This document shows, in pieces, positions 50,678-59,891 of a stretch of 64,000 bases of DNA; the stretch's first letter is position 1; each line of letters starts with the position of its first letter. Below the pieces are notes generated by a model that worked only from the letters and a program-made list of their open reading frames with translations, ran no database searches and had not been told where the DNA came from. Origin of the DNA: JBBRVP01 sp038246785 (GTDB taxonomy: Bacteria > Actinomycetota > Actinomycetes > Jiangellales > Jiangellaceae); assembly GCA_038246785.1 (NCBI GenBank), contig JBBRVP010000010.1, positions 1 to 64,000 on the forward strand, written 5' to 3'. The position numbers were made by a program, and so were the translations under genes.

Positions 50678-53196
50678 GAGGCGCCGCCCGCGGCTTCGAG
50701 ACGGACAACGGCGCCGGCGCCGACGCCCAGGTCGCGGTGCACACGCGACCCGGCCGAGGCGGTCGGCAGCCAGACGACCCGGTCGGGCATGTCGGCGACC
50801 TCCCAGGGCAAGCTGAGCTGTCCGTCTGCAGTGCTGACCGTGAGCGTCGCGTGCCTGAACGCCCCGGCCGCGTCGGCGACGCCCGCCTCGGTGGCCGTCG
50901 CGGCGGACAGCCGGGCAACGGGTCGGCGGGCAGTCCCGGCCAGGTGCGGCTCGCCGTCCTGGAGGCGCCCGTCGTCGAGCAGCATCCGCCAGGTCGCCAG
51001 GACGGCCTCTCCCGCGGCCGGCTGGACGGTCGGCACCGCACCGGCGGGCTCGTGGACGGCCGGCGCGCCGTCCCAGCCGCCGAGCTCGACGAACTCGGCC
51101 CGAGCGGCCTCGACGGAGCCGACGCCGAACGCGAGGTCCATGGCGTCGGCGACGGAGGCGAGCACGCGGGCGTCGCTCATCGCCGCCGAGTCGGGCAGCG
51201 CCACACCGAACGGGCGCGGACGCCCCTCCCAGTCGAGGAACGTGCCGGCCTTCTCCGCCACCGGCGCCACCGGCAGCACGACGTCTGCCCGCTCGGTGAC
51301 GGAGCTCGACCGCAGCTCCAGGCTGACCAGGAATCCCACCTCGTCGAGCGCCTCGCGCGCCAGGGCAGGATCGGCGAGGTCGTCGAGCTCGACTCCGCCC
51401 ACGACCAGCGCGTCGAGCTCACCGGTCGCCGCGGCGGCCAGGATGGCGGCGGTGTCGCGACCCGGGGTGCCCGGCAGCGATCCAGATGCCCAGGCGGTGC
51501 CGACGTCGACGCGGGCGGCAGCATCGATCACCGGACGCCCACCGGGCAGCAGCGTCGGAAAGGCACCGGCCTCCAGCGCACCCCGCTCCCCGGCGCGTCG
51601 GGGAACCCAGGCGAGCCGCGCGCCGGTCGCCTCGGACAGCCGCACCGCCGCGGTGAGCGCGCCCGGCACGGTGGCCAGCCGCTCGCCGACCAACACCACC
51701 GCACCCTCGGTGCGCAGCGCCTCGGCCAGGACGGCCACTCGGGCGTCCCCGGACAGCACCGAGTCGAGCACCTCGACCTCTGTGCCGGGTGCGGCGGGGA
51801 CCAGCGCGCCGGACAGCTTGGTCAGGCCGCGGCTGGCGTACGGCGCGACCGCGTGTACCGCCGCTCCGGCCTTGCGGACGGCCTTGCGCAGGCGCAGAAA
51901 GACGATCGGCGATTCCTCCTCGGGTTCGAAGCCCACCAGAAGCACCGCGGGGGCCTGCTCGAGGTCGGCGTAGGTGACGCCCAGGCCGCGGCCCGCCACG
52001 TACGCGGCGAGGAAGGAGGTCTCCTCCGCGGAGGTCGGGCGGGCCCGGAAGTCGATGTCGTTGGTGGCCAGCGCCACGCGGGCGAACTTCGCGTAGGCGT
52101 AGGCGTCCTCGACTGTCACCCGACCGCCGGTCAGGACCCCGGCCCCCTTGCCCTCCCGGGCCGCCCAGAGGCCATGGGCGGCGAGGTCGATTGCCTCCGG
52201 CCAGGAGACGGGCACGAGGTCGCCGGACTCCTTGTCGCGGACGAGCGGGTGGGTGAGCCGGTCGGGCTGCGTTGCATAGGTGAAGGCGAAGCGGCCCTTG
52301 TCGCAGCTCCACTCCTCGTTGACCTCGGGGTCGTCGCCGGCCAGCCGGCGGGTGAGCTTGCCGCGGCGGACGTCGGTGCGCAGGGCGCAGCCCGAGCCGC
52401 AGTGCTCGCACGTGGTGGGGATCGACACGAGGTCGAACGGCCGGGCCCGGAACCGGTACGCCGTCGAGGTCAGCGCTCCGACCGGACAGATCTGGATCGT
52501 GTTCCCGGAGAAGTAGCTCTCGAACGGCTCCTTCAAGTAGATGCCGACCTGCTGCAGCACGCCGCGCTCGAGCAGCTCGATGAACGGGTCGCCGGCGATC
52601 TCCCTGGAGAAGCGCGTGCAGCGAGCGCACAGGATGCAGCGCTCGCGGTCGAGCAGGATCTGCGAGGAGATTGCCAGCGGTTTGGGGTAGCTGCGCTTGC
52701 GGCCGTCAAAACGGGCGTCCGGGCGACCGTTGCTCATCGCCTGGTTCTGCAGCGGGCACTCGCCGCCCTTGTCGCAGACGGGGCAGTCGAGCGGGTGGTT
52801 GACGAGCAGGAACTCCATCTGGCCCTGCTGCGCCTTGTCGGCCACGGCCGAGGTGTGCTGGGTCTCGACGGCCATGCCCTCGCTGACGGTAATCGTGCAG
52901 GAGGTCTGCGGCTTCGGCATCTTCTGCACCTCCCCGTCGGCTCGGGGGTTGGGCATCGCGATCTCGACCAGGCACTGCCGGCAGGCGCCGGCCGGATCGA
53001 GCAGCGGGTGGTCGCAGAAGCGCGGGATCTGGATGCCGGCGAGCTCGGCCGCGCGGATGACGAGCGTGCCCTTGGGCACCTCGATCGGATAACCGTCGAT
53101 TGTCAGCCGCACCAGGTCCTCGCGTGGCTGCAGCTCGCCACCGGCGGCGGCTGCGCCGGCTGGGCGACCGGCCGGCGTCGGTTGGGTGACAGTCAT
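50674..53196 (-). CDS. nuoG: NADH-quinone oxidoreductase subunit G
   Basis: The large iron-sulfur subunit, 840 residues. In order: the [2Fe-2S] N1b region (RFCDHPLLDPAGACRQC), the N5 site HPLDCPVCDKGGEC, the N4 site CILCARC with a later ICPVGAL, and a CEHCGSGC plus distant SCDKGRF set matching the N7 cluster, which only some bacteria keep. A molybdopterin-oxidoreductase-like domain without the cofactor role follows. The ATG at 53196 overlaps the nuoF stop. Confidence 0.96.
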   Translation of the reverse strand: MTVTQPTPAGRPAGAAAAGGELQPREDLVRLTIDGYPIEVPKGTLVIRAAELAGIQIPRFCDHPLLDPAGACRQCLVEIAMPNPRADGEVQKMPKPQTSCTITVSEGMAVETQHTSAVADKAQQGQMEFLLVNHPLDCPVCDKGGECPLQNQAMSNGRPDARFDGRKRSYPKPLAISSQILLDRERCILCARCTRFSREIAGDPFIELLERGVLQQVGIYLKEPFESYFSGNTIQICPVGALTSTAYRFRARPFDLVSIPTTCEHCGSGCALRTDVRRGKLTRRLAGDDPEVNEEWSCDKGRFAFTYATQPDRLTHPLVRDKESGDLVPVSWPEAIDLAAHGLWAAREGKGAGVLTGGRVTVEDAYAYAKFARVALATNDIDFRARPTSAEETSFLAAYVAGRGLGVTYADLEQAPAVLLVGFEPEEESPIVFLRLRKAVRKAGAAVHAVAPYASRGLTKLSGALVPAAPGTEVEVLDSVLSGDARVAVLAEALRTEGAVVLVGERLATVPGALTAAVRLSEATGARLAWVPRRAGERGALEAGAFPTLLPGGRPVIDAAARVDVGTAWASGSLPGTPGRDTAAILAAAATGELDALVVGGVELDDLADPALAREALDEVGFLVSLELRSSSVTERADVVLPVAPVAEKAGTFLDWEGRPRPFGVALPDSAAMSDARVLASVADAMDLAFGVGSVEAARAEFVELGGWDGAPAVHEPAGAVPTVQPAAGEAVLATWRMLLDDGRLQDGEPHLAGTARRPVARLSAATATEAGVADAAGAFRHATLTVSTADGQLSLPWEVADMPDRVVWLPTASAGSRVHRDLGVGAGAVVRLEAAGGAS

Positions 53197-54500
53197 CGGG
53201 CGCTCGCTCCTGCGAAGACGGTGGAGGCCTCGTACGGGAACAGCTCCCACGCCGGCGTATGAGTGCCGTCGAGGAACTCCGCGCGGAAGTGCTTGACCGC
53301 GCTGGTCACGCAGGCGGCGGTGCCGTCGGCGAGGGCGCAGAACGACCGGCCGGCCATGTTGTCACAGACGTCGAGCAGCGTATCGACGTCACGCTCGCTG
53401 GCGGCGCCCCGCTCGAAGCGACGCATCAGCTGCACCAGCCACCACGAGCCCTCGCGGCACGGTGTGCACTTGCCGCAGGACTCGTGCTTGTAGAACTCCA
53501 CCCAGCGCAACGTCGTGCGGACTACCGAGGTGGTCTCGTCGAAGATCTGCAGCGCCTTGGTACCGAGCATCGACCCGGCACCGGCGATGCCCTCGTAGTC
53601 CAGCGGCACGTCGAGATGCTCCGCGGTGAGGATCGGCGTGGACGAGCCGCCAGGGGTCCAGAACTTCAGCTCGTGCCCCGCGCGGACGCCACCCGCCATG
53701 TCGAGCAGCTCACCCAAGGTGATTCCGAGGGGGCCCTCGTACTGCCCCGGATGCTCGACGTGCCCGGACAGCGAGTAGAGCGTGAAGCCCGGCGACCTCG
53801 CGGAGCCCATGGAGCGGAACCAGTCGTCCCCGCCGCAGACGATGGCCGGGACGCTCGCGATCGTCTCGACGTTGTTGATGACCGTCGGGGAGGCGTAGAG
53901 CCCCGCGACCGCGGGAAAGGGCGGTCGCAGCCGCGGCTGCCCCCGCCGGCCCTCCAGGGAGTCGAGAAGGGCGGTCTCCTCCCCGCAGATGTAGGCGCCT
54001 GCGCCGGCGTGCACGGTGACGTTGAGGTCGTACCCGCTGCCGAGCACGTCGGTGCCGAGATAGCCCGCGGCGTAGGCCTCCTGCACTGCGTGCTGCAGGC
54101 GACGCACGACGTGGAGTACCTCGCCACGGACGTAGATGAACGCCTGGGCCGCCCGGATGGCGTACGAGGTGATGATCACGCCCTCGACGAGGGCGTGCGG
54201 GTTGGCGAGCATGAGCGGGACGTCCTTGCAGGTGCCCGGTTCGGACTCGTCGGCGTTCACGACGAGGTATTTCGGCTTCGGGTTGTCCTGCGGGATGAAG
54301 CCCCACTTCAGCCCGGTGGGGAAACCCGCGCCGCCGCGACCGCGCAGGCCGGAGTCCTTGACCAGGCCGACGACATCGTCGGGCGTCATCTCCAGCGCCT
54401 TGCGCAGCGCGGCGTAGCCGCCGTGGCGCTGGTACCCGGCGAGGGTGAAGGAGTCGGCCTCGTCCCAGTGCGCCGACAGGACCGGGGCCAGTGTTGTCAC
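53193..54500 (-). CDS. nuoF: NADH-quinone oxidoreductase subunit F
   Basis: 435 residues; binds NADH and FMN and starts electron transfer. GLRGRGGAGFPTGLKW (about 51-66) and GAGAYICGEETALLDSLEGRRGQPR are the nucleotide and FMN motifs; ESCGKCTPCREGSWW with a later FCALADG cysteine holds cluster N3. It overlaps nuoE and nuoG by four bases each. Confidence 0.97.
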   Translation of the reverse strand: MTTLAPVLSAHWDEADSFTLAGYQRHGGYAALRKALEMTPDDVVGLVKDSGLRGRGGAGFPTGLKWGFIPQDNPKPKYLVVNADESEPGTCKDVPLMLANPHALVEGVIITSYAIRAAQAFIYVRGEVLHVVRRLQHAVQEAYAAGYLGTDVLGSGYDLNVTVHAGAGAYICGEETALLDSLEGRRGQPRLRPPFPAVAGLYASPTVINNVETIASVPAIVCGGDDWFRSMGSARSPGFTLYSLSGHVEHPGQYEGPLGITLGELLDMAGGVRAGHELKFWTPGGSSTPILTAEHLDVPLDYEGIAGAGSMLGTKALQIFDETTSVVRTTLRWVEFYKHESCGKCTPCREGSWWLVQLMRRFERGAASERDVDTLLDVCDNMAGRSFCALADGTAACVTSAVKHFRAEFLDGTHTPAWELFPYEASTVFAGASAR

Positions 54501-55351
54501 GGCTGGCCTTCGCGGGGAGTGGAGGCGGGCGACCTGTCGCGCCCACGCTTACGGGGGGCCGACGCGGCCGGCGAGGTCGCGTTGGCGCTGTCGCTGGCCG
54601 CGGTGTCGGCGGGCGCGTCGTGCCCGGAGTGCTTCACCGGCTCGCCGGGGTCTGCGGCACCCGGCGCTGGCTCGGGGCCACCATGCCCGTCGCTCCGGCG
54701 TTCGCCCTGCGGCATCTCGGGTGCGCTCCAGCCGCGCTCCCGGGCGAGTTGCAGGCCGACAAGCGTGGCCGGGCCGGCCGCCGGGCCTTCGGTCGCGAGG
54801 CCGTCGGGAAAACCGGCAAGCACCCGCTCCGCCTCCTTAAACGTGCACACCCGTGGCCCCCGGGTCGACGTGACCTCCGCGCCGGACCGGAGACGGTCGA
54901 CCAGGTCGGTCGCGCTGCTCGGTGTCTGAGCGTCGAAGAACTCCCAGTTGACCATGACGACCGGCGCGTAGTCGCAGGCCGCGTTGCACTCGATGCGTTC
55001 CAGCGAGACGCGACCGTCGTCGGTGGTCTCGTCGTGGCCGATGCCGATGTGCTCGCTGAGCCGGTCCCAGATCGCGTCGCCGCCCATGACCGCGCACAGC
55101 GTGTTGGTGCAAACGCCGACAAGGTAGTCGCCGACGTGGTGGCGCTTGTACATCGTGTAGAAGGTCGCCACGGCCGAGATCTCCGCCTCGGTGAGGCCGA
55201 GGACGTCGGCGCACAGCTCGATGCCCTCAGCGCTGACGAAGCCCTCGTGGCTCTGCACCAGGTGCAGCATCGGCAGCAGGGCCGACTGCGGCTGGGGGTA
55301 GCGGGCCACGAGGTCAGCCATGTCGTCGCGCACGGACTCGGGCAGGCTCAC
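54497..55351 (-). CDS. nuoE: NADH-quinone oxidoreductase subunit E with extended C-terminus
   Basis: 284 residues; the [2Fe-2S] N1a subunit. The thioredoxin-like domain has CTNTLC (CxxxxC) and CNAAC (CxxxC) as cluster ligands. The GTG at 55351 overlaps the nuoD stop (GTGA). About 110 residues after the core, from roughly residue 172, are Pro/Gly/Ala/Ser-rich and basic at the end (RKRGRDRSPAS), a low-complexity tail absent from E. coli NuoE (166 residues). Confidence 0.95.
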   Translation of the reverse strand: MSLPESVRDDMADLVARYPQPQSALLPMLHLVQSHEGFVSAEGIELCADVLGLTEAEISAVATFYTMYKRHHVGDYLVGVCTNTLCAVMGGDAIWDRLSEHIGIGHDETTDDGRVSLERIECNAACDYAPVVMVNWEFFDAQTPSSATDLVDRLRSGAEVTSTRGPRVCTFKEAERVLAGFPDGLATEGPAAGPATLVGLQLARERGWSAPEMPQGERRSDGHGGPEPAPGAADPGEPVKHSGHDAPADTAASDSANATSPAASAPRKRGRDRSPASTPREGQP

Positions 55352-56721
55352 CTGTCGACGCCTCCCATGACGGGGTCGATGCTGGCCACGGACACGACGA
55401 CGTCTGCCAGCAGCCCGCCCTCGCACATTGCCGCCACGGCCTGCAGGTTGTTGAAGGACGGGTCGCGGAAGTGCGCCCGCCACGGTCGCGTGCCGCCCTC
55501 GGACACGAGGTTGACGCCGAGCTCGCCGCGGGGCGCCTCCACCGGGACGTACACCTCGCCCGCAGGGACGCGGAAACCCTCGGTGACGATCTTGAAGTGG
55601 TGGATCAGCGCCTCCATCGACTCGCCCATGATGTGACGGATGTGGTCGACGGAGTTGCCCAGGCCGTCGGTGCCGAGTGCCAGCTGGGCCGGCCAGCCGA
55701 TCTTCCTGTCCGCCACCATCACCGGACCCGGCTGGAGCCGGTCGAGGCACTGCTCGATGATCCGCAGCGATTCGTGCATCTCGTCGATGCGGATCACAAA
55801 CCGTCCGTAGGCGTCGCAGGTGTCGCGGGTCGGCACGTCGAACTCATAGGTCTCGTAGCCGCAGTAGGGCTGCGCCTTGCGCAGGTCCCAGGGCAGTCCG
55901 GTCGAGCGGAGGACGGGGCCCGTCATGCCGAGGGCCATGCACCCAGTGAGGTCGAGATGGCCGACGCCGACGAGCCGCGCCTTGAAGATGGTGTTGCCAC
56001 TGGCGAGGTCGTCGTACTCCGGCAGGTGGCGGCGCATCCACGTGACGAAGTCGCGGACCTTGTCGACCGCGCCCGGAGGCAGGTCCTGGGCGACTCCGCC
56101 CGGCCGGACGAAGGCATGGTTCATGCGCAGGCCGGTGATGAGCTCGAGGACGTCGAGGGCGATCTCCCGCTCACGGAACCCGACGGTCATGATGGTGAGC
56201 GCTCCGAGCTCCATGCCGCCGGTGGCGATGGCCACCAGGTGCGAGGAGATCCGGTTGACCTCCATGAGCATCACCCGGATGACGTTGGCCCGCTCCGGCA
56301 CGTCGTCGGTGATGCCGAGCAGGCGCTCGACCGCCAGGCAGTACGCCGTCTCGTTGAAGATCGGTGCGAGGTAGTCCATGCGGGTGCAGAACGTGGTTCC
56401 CAGGGTCCACGTCCGGTACTCCATGTTCTTCTCGATGCCGGTGTGCAGGTAGCCGACGCCGCACCGGGCCTCGGTGACCGTCTCGCCGTCGAGCTCGAGG
56501 ATCAGCCGGAGCACGCCGTGGGTGGACGGGTGCTGGGGACCCATGTTGACGACCACGCGCTCCTCGCCGCGCACCCCACCGAGCACGTCGTCCCAGTCTT
56601 GGCCGGTGAGAGTGAACACCGGTCCCTCGGTCGTCTCGCGGACGTCGGCGTAGGGGTCGCCCGTGTCATCGGTCGTGGTGGCGTCTGTCGCCGTGTCTGT
56701 CGTCGTGTACGGGCCGCTCAT
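55348..56721 (-). CDS. nuoD: NADH-quinone oxidoreductase subunit D
   Basis: 457 residues; with NuoB and NuoH forms the quinone-reduction site. The family start VVNMGPQHPSTHGVLRLILELDGE, with the quinone-site histidine, and the later LRSTGLPWDLRKAQPYCGYETYEFDVPTRDTCDAYGR are diagnostic. The first 40 residues are a Thr/Asp-rich tail. Its ATG overlaps the nuoC stop by one base (TGATG). Confidence 0.97.
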   Translation of the reverse strand: MSGPYTTTDTATDATTTDDTGDPYADVRETTEGPVFTLTGQDWDDVLGGVRGEERVVVNMGPQHPSTHGVLRLILELDGETVTEARCGVGYLHTGIEKNMEYRTWTLGTTFCTRMDYLAPIFNETAYCLAVERLLGITDDVPERANVIRVMLMEVNRISSHLVAIATGGMELGALTIMTVGFREREIALDVLELITGLRMNHAFVRPGGVAQDLPPGAVDKVRDFVTWMRRHLPEYDDLASGNTIFKARLVGVGHLDLTGCMALGMTGPVLRSTGLPWDLRKAQPYCGYETYEFDVPTRDTCDAYGRFVIRIDEMHESLRIIEQCLDRLQPGPVMVADRKIGWPAQLALGTDGLGNSVDHIRHIMGESMEALIHHFKIVTEGFRVPAGEVYVPVEAPRGELGVNLVSEGGTRPWRAHFRDPSFNNLQAVAAMCEGGLLADVVVSVASIDPVMGGVDR

Positions 56722-57473
56722 CAGGAGTAGACCCTCCGCTCGTCGGGAGGCGGGATCGTGGCGCCCTTGTACTCCACCGGGATGCCACCGAGGGGGTAGT
56801 CCTTGCGCTGCGGGTGTCCCGGCCAGTCGTCAGGCATCTCGATACGGGTCAATGCCGGGTGGCCGTCGAAGACGATGCCGAAGAAGTCCCAGGTCTCGCG
56901 CTCGTGCCAGTTGTCGGCCGGGTAGACCGACACGACGCTCGGCAGGTGCGGGTCCCCGTCGGGGCACGTGGACTCCACCCGCAACCGCCGGTTGTGCGTG
57001 ATGGACAGCAGCGGCCACACCGCGTGCAGCTCCTGGCCCTCGTGGTGTGGGTAGTGCACGCCGGAGACACCGAGGCACATCTCGAAGCGCAGCATGGGGT
57101 CGTCCCGCAGCACGCGCATGACGTCGAACAGGTGCTCGCGGTGGACGAACAGGGTGAGCTCCCCGCGGTGCACGACGACCTTGTCGATGGCCTGGTGCCC
57201 GACCGCGCGGACGAGGACGTCGACTGCGCCGTCGTACCACGAGCCGTACGGCGGCGACGTGCCCACCGGCAGCAGTGCCGGGTTGGTGATGCGCTGGACC
57301 AATCGGCCGTAGCCGGAGGTGTCGCCGTCGGACGCGACGCCGAACATGCCGCGGCGCGAGGGGTGCGCGGGCGGCAGGCTCGCCGTGGCCGGGGCCTCGG
57401 CGGGGAGGTTGCCGCCGCCCGCCGTGACGTCGTCGGCCGCGGCAGCCGCCCCGGCGTCGGGTCGATCGGTCAC
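56721..57473 (-). CDS. nuoC: NADH-quinone oxidoreductase subunit C
   Basis: 250 residues from a GTG at 57473 that overlaps the nuoB stop (GTGA). The N-terminal 80 residues are a variable tail; the 30-kDa-subunit domain follows with the ERETWDFFGIVFDGHPALTRIEMPDDWPGHPQRKDYPLGG signature. NuoC is separate from NuoD here, unlike the E. coli fusion. Confidence 0.96.
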   Translation of the reverse strand: MTDRPDAGAAAAADDVTAGGGNLPAEAPATASLPPAHPSRRGMFGVASDGDTSGYGRLVQRITNPALLPVGTSPPYGSWYDGAVDVLVRAVGHQAIDKVVVHRGELTLFVHREHLFDVMRVLRDDPMLRFEMCLGVSGVHYPHHEGQELHAVWPLLSITHNRRLRVESTCPDGDPHLPSVVSVYPADNWHERETWDFFGIVFDGHPALTRIEMPDDWPGHPQRKDYPLGGIPVEYKGATIPPPDERRVYS

Positions 57474-58024
57474 GACAGCAGGCCCTTCATCGACGACGTC
57501 GGAGCGGTCGCGAGCGCGACCTGCTCGAGCTCGGCCACCTCGGCCTGCCGGTGCGCGCCGAGCTTCGTGTGCTGGATCTGCTCGTGCAGCTTGAGGATCG
57601 CGTCCATGAGCATCTCCGGCCGCGGGGGACAGCCGGGCAGGTAGATGTCGACGGGCACGACGTGGTCGACGCCCTGGACGATCGCGTAGTTGTTGAACAT
57701 GCCGCCGCTGCTGGCGCACACGCCCATCGACAGCACCCACTTGGGGCCCGGCATCTGGTCGTAGATCTGCCGCAGCACGGGGGCCATCTTCTGGCTGACC
57801 CGGCCGGCGACGATCATGAGGTCGGCCTGCCGGGGCGAAGCGCGGAAGACCTCCATGCCGAAACGGCCCAGGTCGTAGCGCGGACCGCCAGACGACATCA
57901 TCTCGATGGCACAGCAGGCCAGGCCGAACGTCGCCGGCCACAGCGATCCCCGCCGGAAGTAGCCCGCGAGCCCTTCCACAGTGGAGAGCAGCAGTCCACT
58001 CGGGAGCTTCTCCTCGATGCCCAT
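57470..58024 (-). CDS. nuoB: NADH-quinone oxidoreductase subunit B
   Basis: 184 residues; carries cluster N2, the last electron carrier before quinone. The ligands are the adjacent cysteines in FGLACCAIEMM, the one in GVCASSGG and the one in PGCPPRPE. It follows nuoA after 15 nt. Confidence 0.98.
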   Translation of the reverse strand: MGIEEKLPSGLLLSTVEGLAGYFRRGSLWPATFGLACCAIEMMSSGGPRYDLGRFGMEVFRASPRQADLMIVAGRVSQKMAPVLRQIYDQMPGPKWVLSMGVCASSGGMFNNYAIVQGVDHVVPVDIYLPGCPPRPEMLMDAILKLHEQIQHTKLGAHRQAEVAELEQVALATAPTSSMKGLLS

Positions 58025-58039
58025 CCCGGCCGGCCCTCC

Positions 58040-58396
58040 CTAGTCCCACTCGAGTCCGCCGCGCCGCCACACGTAGGCGTAGGCGACGAGGACGGTGAGG
58101 ATGAACAGGGCCATCTCCACGAGCCCGAAGACTCCGAAGTCGTCGAAGCGGACGGCCCACGGGTAGAGGAAGACGATCTCGATGTCGAAGATGATGAACA
58201 TCATCGCGGTGAGGTAGTACTTCACCGGGAAACGGCCGGACTCGGCGGCGGGCGTCGGTTCGATGCCGCACTCGTAGCTCTGCAGCCGGGCCCGGTTGTA
58301 GCGCCGGGGGCCGGTCAGGTAGCCGGCGACGATGGAGAAGACGGCGAAGGCGCCGCCGAGCAGGCCCAGGGCCAGGATCGGTACGTAGGGGTTCAC
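58040..58396 (-). CDS. nuoA: NADH-quinone oxidoreductase subunit A
   Basis: 118 residues with three membrane segments. YECGIEPTPAAESGRFPVKYYLTAMMFIIFDIEIVFLYPWAV is the family signature, including the cysteine loop at the quinone channel and the buried acidic residues. First gene of the operon, GTG start with AGCAGG just upstream. Confidence 0.97.
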   Translation of the reverse strand: MNPYVPILALGLLGGAFAVFSIVAGYLTGPRRYNRARLQSYECGIEPTPAAESGRFPVKYYLTAMMFIIFDIEIVFLYPWAVRFDDFGVFGLVEMALFILTVLVAYAYVWRRGGLEWD

Positions 58397-58429
58397 GCGG
58401 ACCTGCTCCCCTCAGTCGTCGTCGCCGGC

Positions 58430-58449
58430 ATCCTAGTGAGCGTCCTCAC
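58430..58449 (-). promoter_or_regulatory. Candidate nuo operon -10 with overlapping inverted repeat
   Basis: On the minus strand TAGGAT (58430-58435) would start transcription near 58423, 27 nt before nuoA. Directly upstream, GTGAG-GACG-CTCAC (58436-58449) is an inverted repeat in the spacer, suitable for a repressor. No good -35 is seen. The menJ-like gene ends at 58466, so the promoter abuts it. Confidence 0.4.
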
Positions 58450-58465
58450 CTGTCCCTCGCCCCCG

Positions 58466-59761
58466 TCAGGCCGCCGGGGCGAGCCGGCTCAGCCCGTTGA
58501 CGACCCGGTCCATCGCGTCGCCGCGCGGGTCCGTGAGATTGGCCATCAGCTTGAGCGTGAAGCGCATCAGCGTGGGGTGCGGCAGTCCGTGCCGGGTGGC
58601 GAGCTTCATCACGCGCGGGTCGCCGATGAGCCGCACGAACAGCCGGCCGAGCGTGTAGTAGCCGCCGTACGCCTGCTTGAGTGCCTGCGGGTAACCGCCG
58701 AGCGCCTTCTCCCGCGCCGCCTCCGTGGTCCGGCTCAGCGCGTCGGCCACGATGTCGGCGGCGAGCTCTCCGGACTCCATCGCATAGGCGATGCCCTCGC
58801 CGTTGAACGGGTTGACCATGCCGCCGGCGTCGCCGACCAGCAGCACCCCCCGGGAGTAGTGCGGGGTGCGGTTGAAGCCCATCGGCAGGGCCGCACCCCG
58901 GATCTCCCCGACCTGGGACTGCGGCGCGTACCCCCACTCGGCCGGCATGCCCGCGACCCAGCGGCGCAGCAGAGCCTTGTAGTCGACTCGGCCGAAGGAC
59001 GTCGAGGTGTTGAGGATGCCGAGGCCGACGTTGCTCGTGCCGTCGCCGACGCCGAACAACCAGCCGTAGCCGGGCAGCAGGTTGCCGGTGCCCACCGGTC
59101 CGTCCCAGAGCTCCAGCCACGACTCCAACCAGTCGTCGGCGTGGCGGGGGCTGGTGTAGTAGGTGCGCACGGCCACGCCCATCGGCCGGTCGTCGCGCTT
59201 GGGCAGACCCATGGCGAGCGAGAGCCGGCTGGAGTTGCCGTCGGCAGCGACGACGAGCGGCGCGCGGATGCCGAGATCGGCACCGGCCCGGTGCCCGCGG
59301 TCGTCGACCGGCCGGGCGGTCACCCCGACGATGCGGCCGCTGCGGTCGTCGAGCACCGGAGCGGTCACTGCGGTGCGCTCGAGCAGCCGTGCGCCGGCCT
59401 TCTCGGCCTGCCGGGCGAGCAACTGGTCGAGGTCGAGCCGGGTGCGGACCAGTCCGTAGTCGGGGTAGCTGGCCAGCTCCGGCCAGTGCAGCTGCAGCCG
59501 CATGCCACCGCCGAGGATGCGCAGACCCTTGTTGTGCTGCCACCCGGCCGCCTCGCTCGTGTCGATGCCCAGGCGGGTGAGCTGGCGGACCGCGCGCGGC
59601 GTGAGCCCGTCGCCGCAGACCTTCTCGCGCGGGAACGCGGTCTTCTCCAGCAGCAGGACGTCCAGGCCCGCCTGCGCGAGGTGGTAGGCCGTCGCCGAGC
59701 CCGCCGGACCGGCGCCGACGACGATGACGTCGGCGTCCTGGGACGGCGTGCTGGGGGGCAT
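58466..59761 (-). CDS. menJ: Geranylgeranyl reductase-family FAD oxidoreductase, menaquinone reductase MenJ-like
   Basis: 431 residues. The FAD Rossmann motif DVIVVGAGPAGSATAYHLAQAG (about 11-32), KVCGDGLTPRAV and the second FAD motif LLVGDAGGMVNPFNGEGIAYAMESGELAA are diagnostic. Mycobacterial MenJ saturates one double bond of the menaquinone side chain; the neighbours menG and menF support that role, although an archaeal-type lipid or other isoprenoid substrate is possible. ATG at 59761 has GAGG ten bases upstream. A GTG 16 codons earlier (59809) lies within the operator-like repeat. Confidence 0.85.
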   Translation of the reverse strand: MPPSTPSQDADVIVVGAGPAGSATAYHLAQAGLDVLLLEKTAFPREKVCGDGLTPRAVRQLTRLGIDTSEAAGWQHNKGLRILGGGMRLQLHWPELASYPDYGLVRTRLDLDQLLARQAEKAGARLLERTAVTAPVLDDRSGRIVGVTARPVDDRGHRAGADLGIRAPLVVAADGNSSRLSLAMGLPKRDDRPMGVAVRTYYTSPRHADDWLESWLELWDGPVGTGNLLPGYGWLFGVGDGTSNVGLGILNTSTSFGRVDYKALLRRWVAGMPAEWGYAPQSQVGEIRGAALPMGFNRTPHYSRGVLLVGDAGGMVNPFNGEGIAYAMESGELAADIVADALSRTTEAAREKALGGYPQALKQAYGGYYTLGRLFVRLIGDPRVMKLATRHGLPHPTLMRFTLKLMANLTDPRGDAMDRVVNGLSRLAPAA

Positions 59762-59792
59762 CGCGGCGACCTCGCGGGGTGTCGGACGAGCG

Positions 59793-59812
59793 CTCGTGAA
59801 CGGTTTCACGAG
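59793..59812. promoter_or_regulatory. Operator-like inverted repeat between menJ-like gene and menG
   Basis: Perfect 8-bp arms CTCGTGAA/TTCACGAG around CGGT. It lies in the divergent gap, 32 nt upstream of the menJ-like ATG and 80 nt before menG. A minus-strand TAGACT (59824-59829) would put the transcription start about five bases from it. This is the arrangement of a repressor site; no regulator gene is adjacent. Confidence 0.5.
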
Positions 59813-59891
59813 GTGGGCGTCGTCAGTCTAGGACCGGCGATCTGCCGGGACCACCGCGGCACCCGGCCCCGACATCGGCGAGGATGTGCCC

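Noticed and set aside
49217..53262. Long plus-strand open frames opposite nuoH and nuoG
   Set aside because: Both are mirror frames of well-supported nuo genes with highly biased composition and no recognisable motifs.
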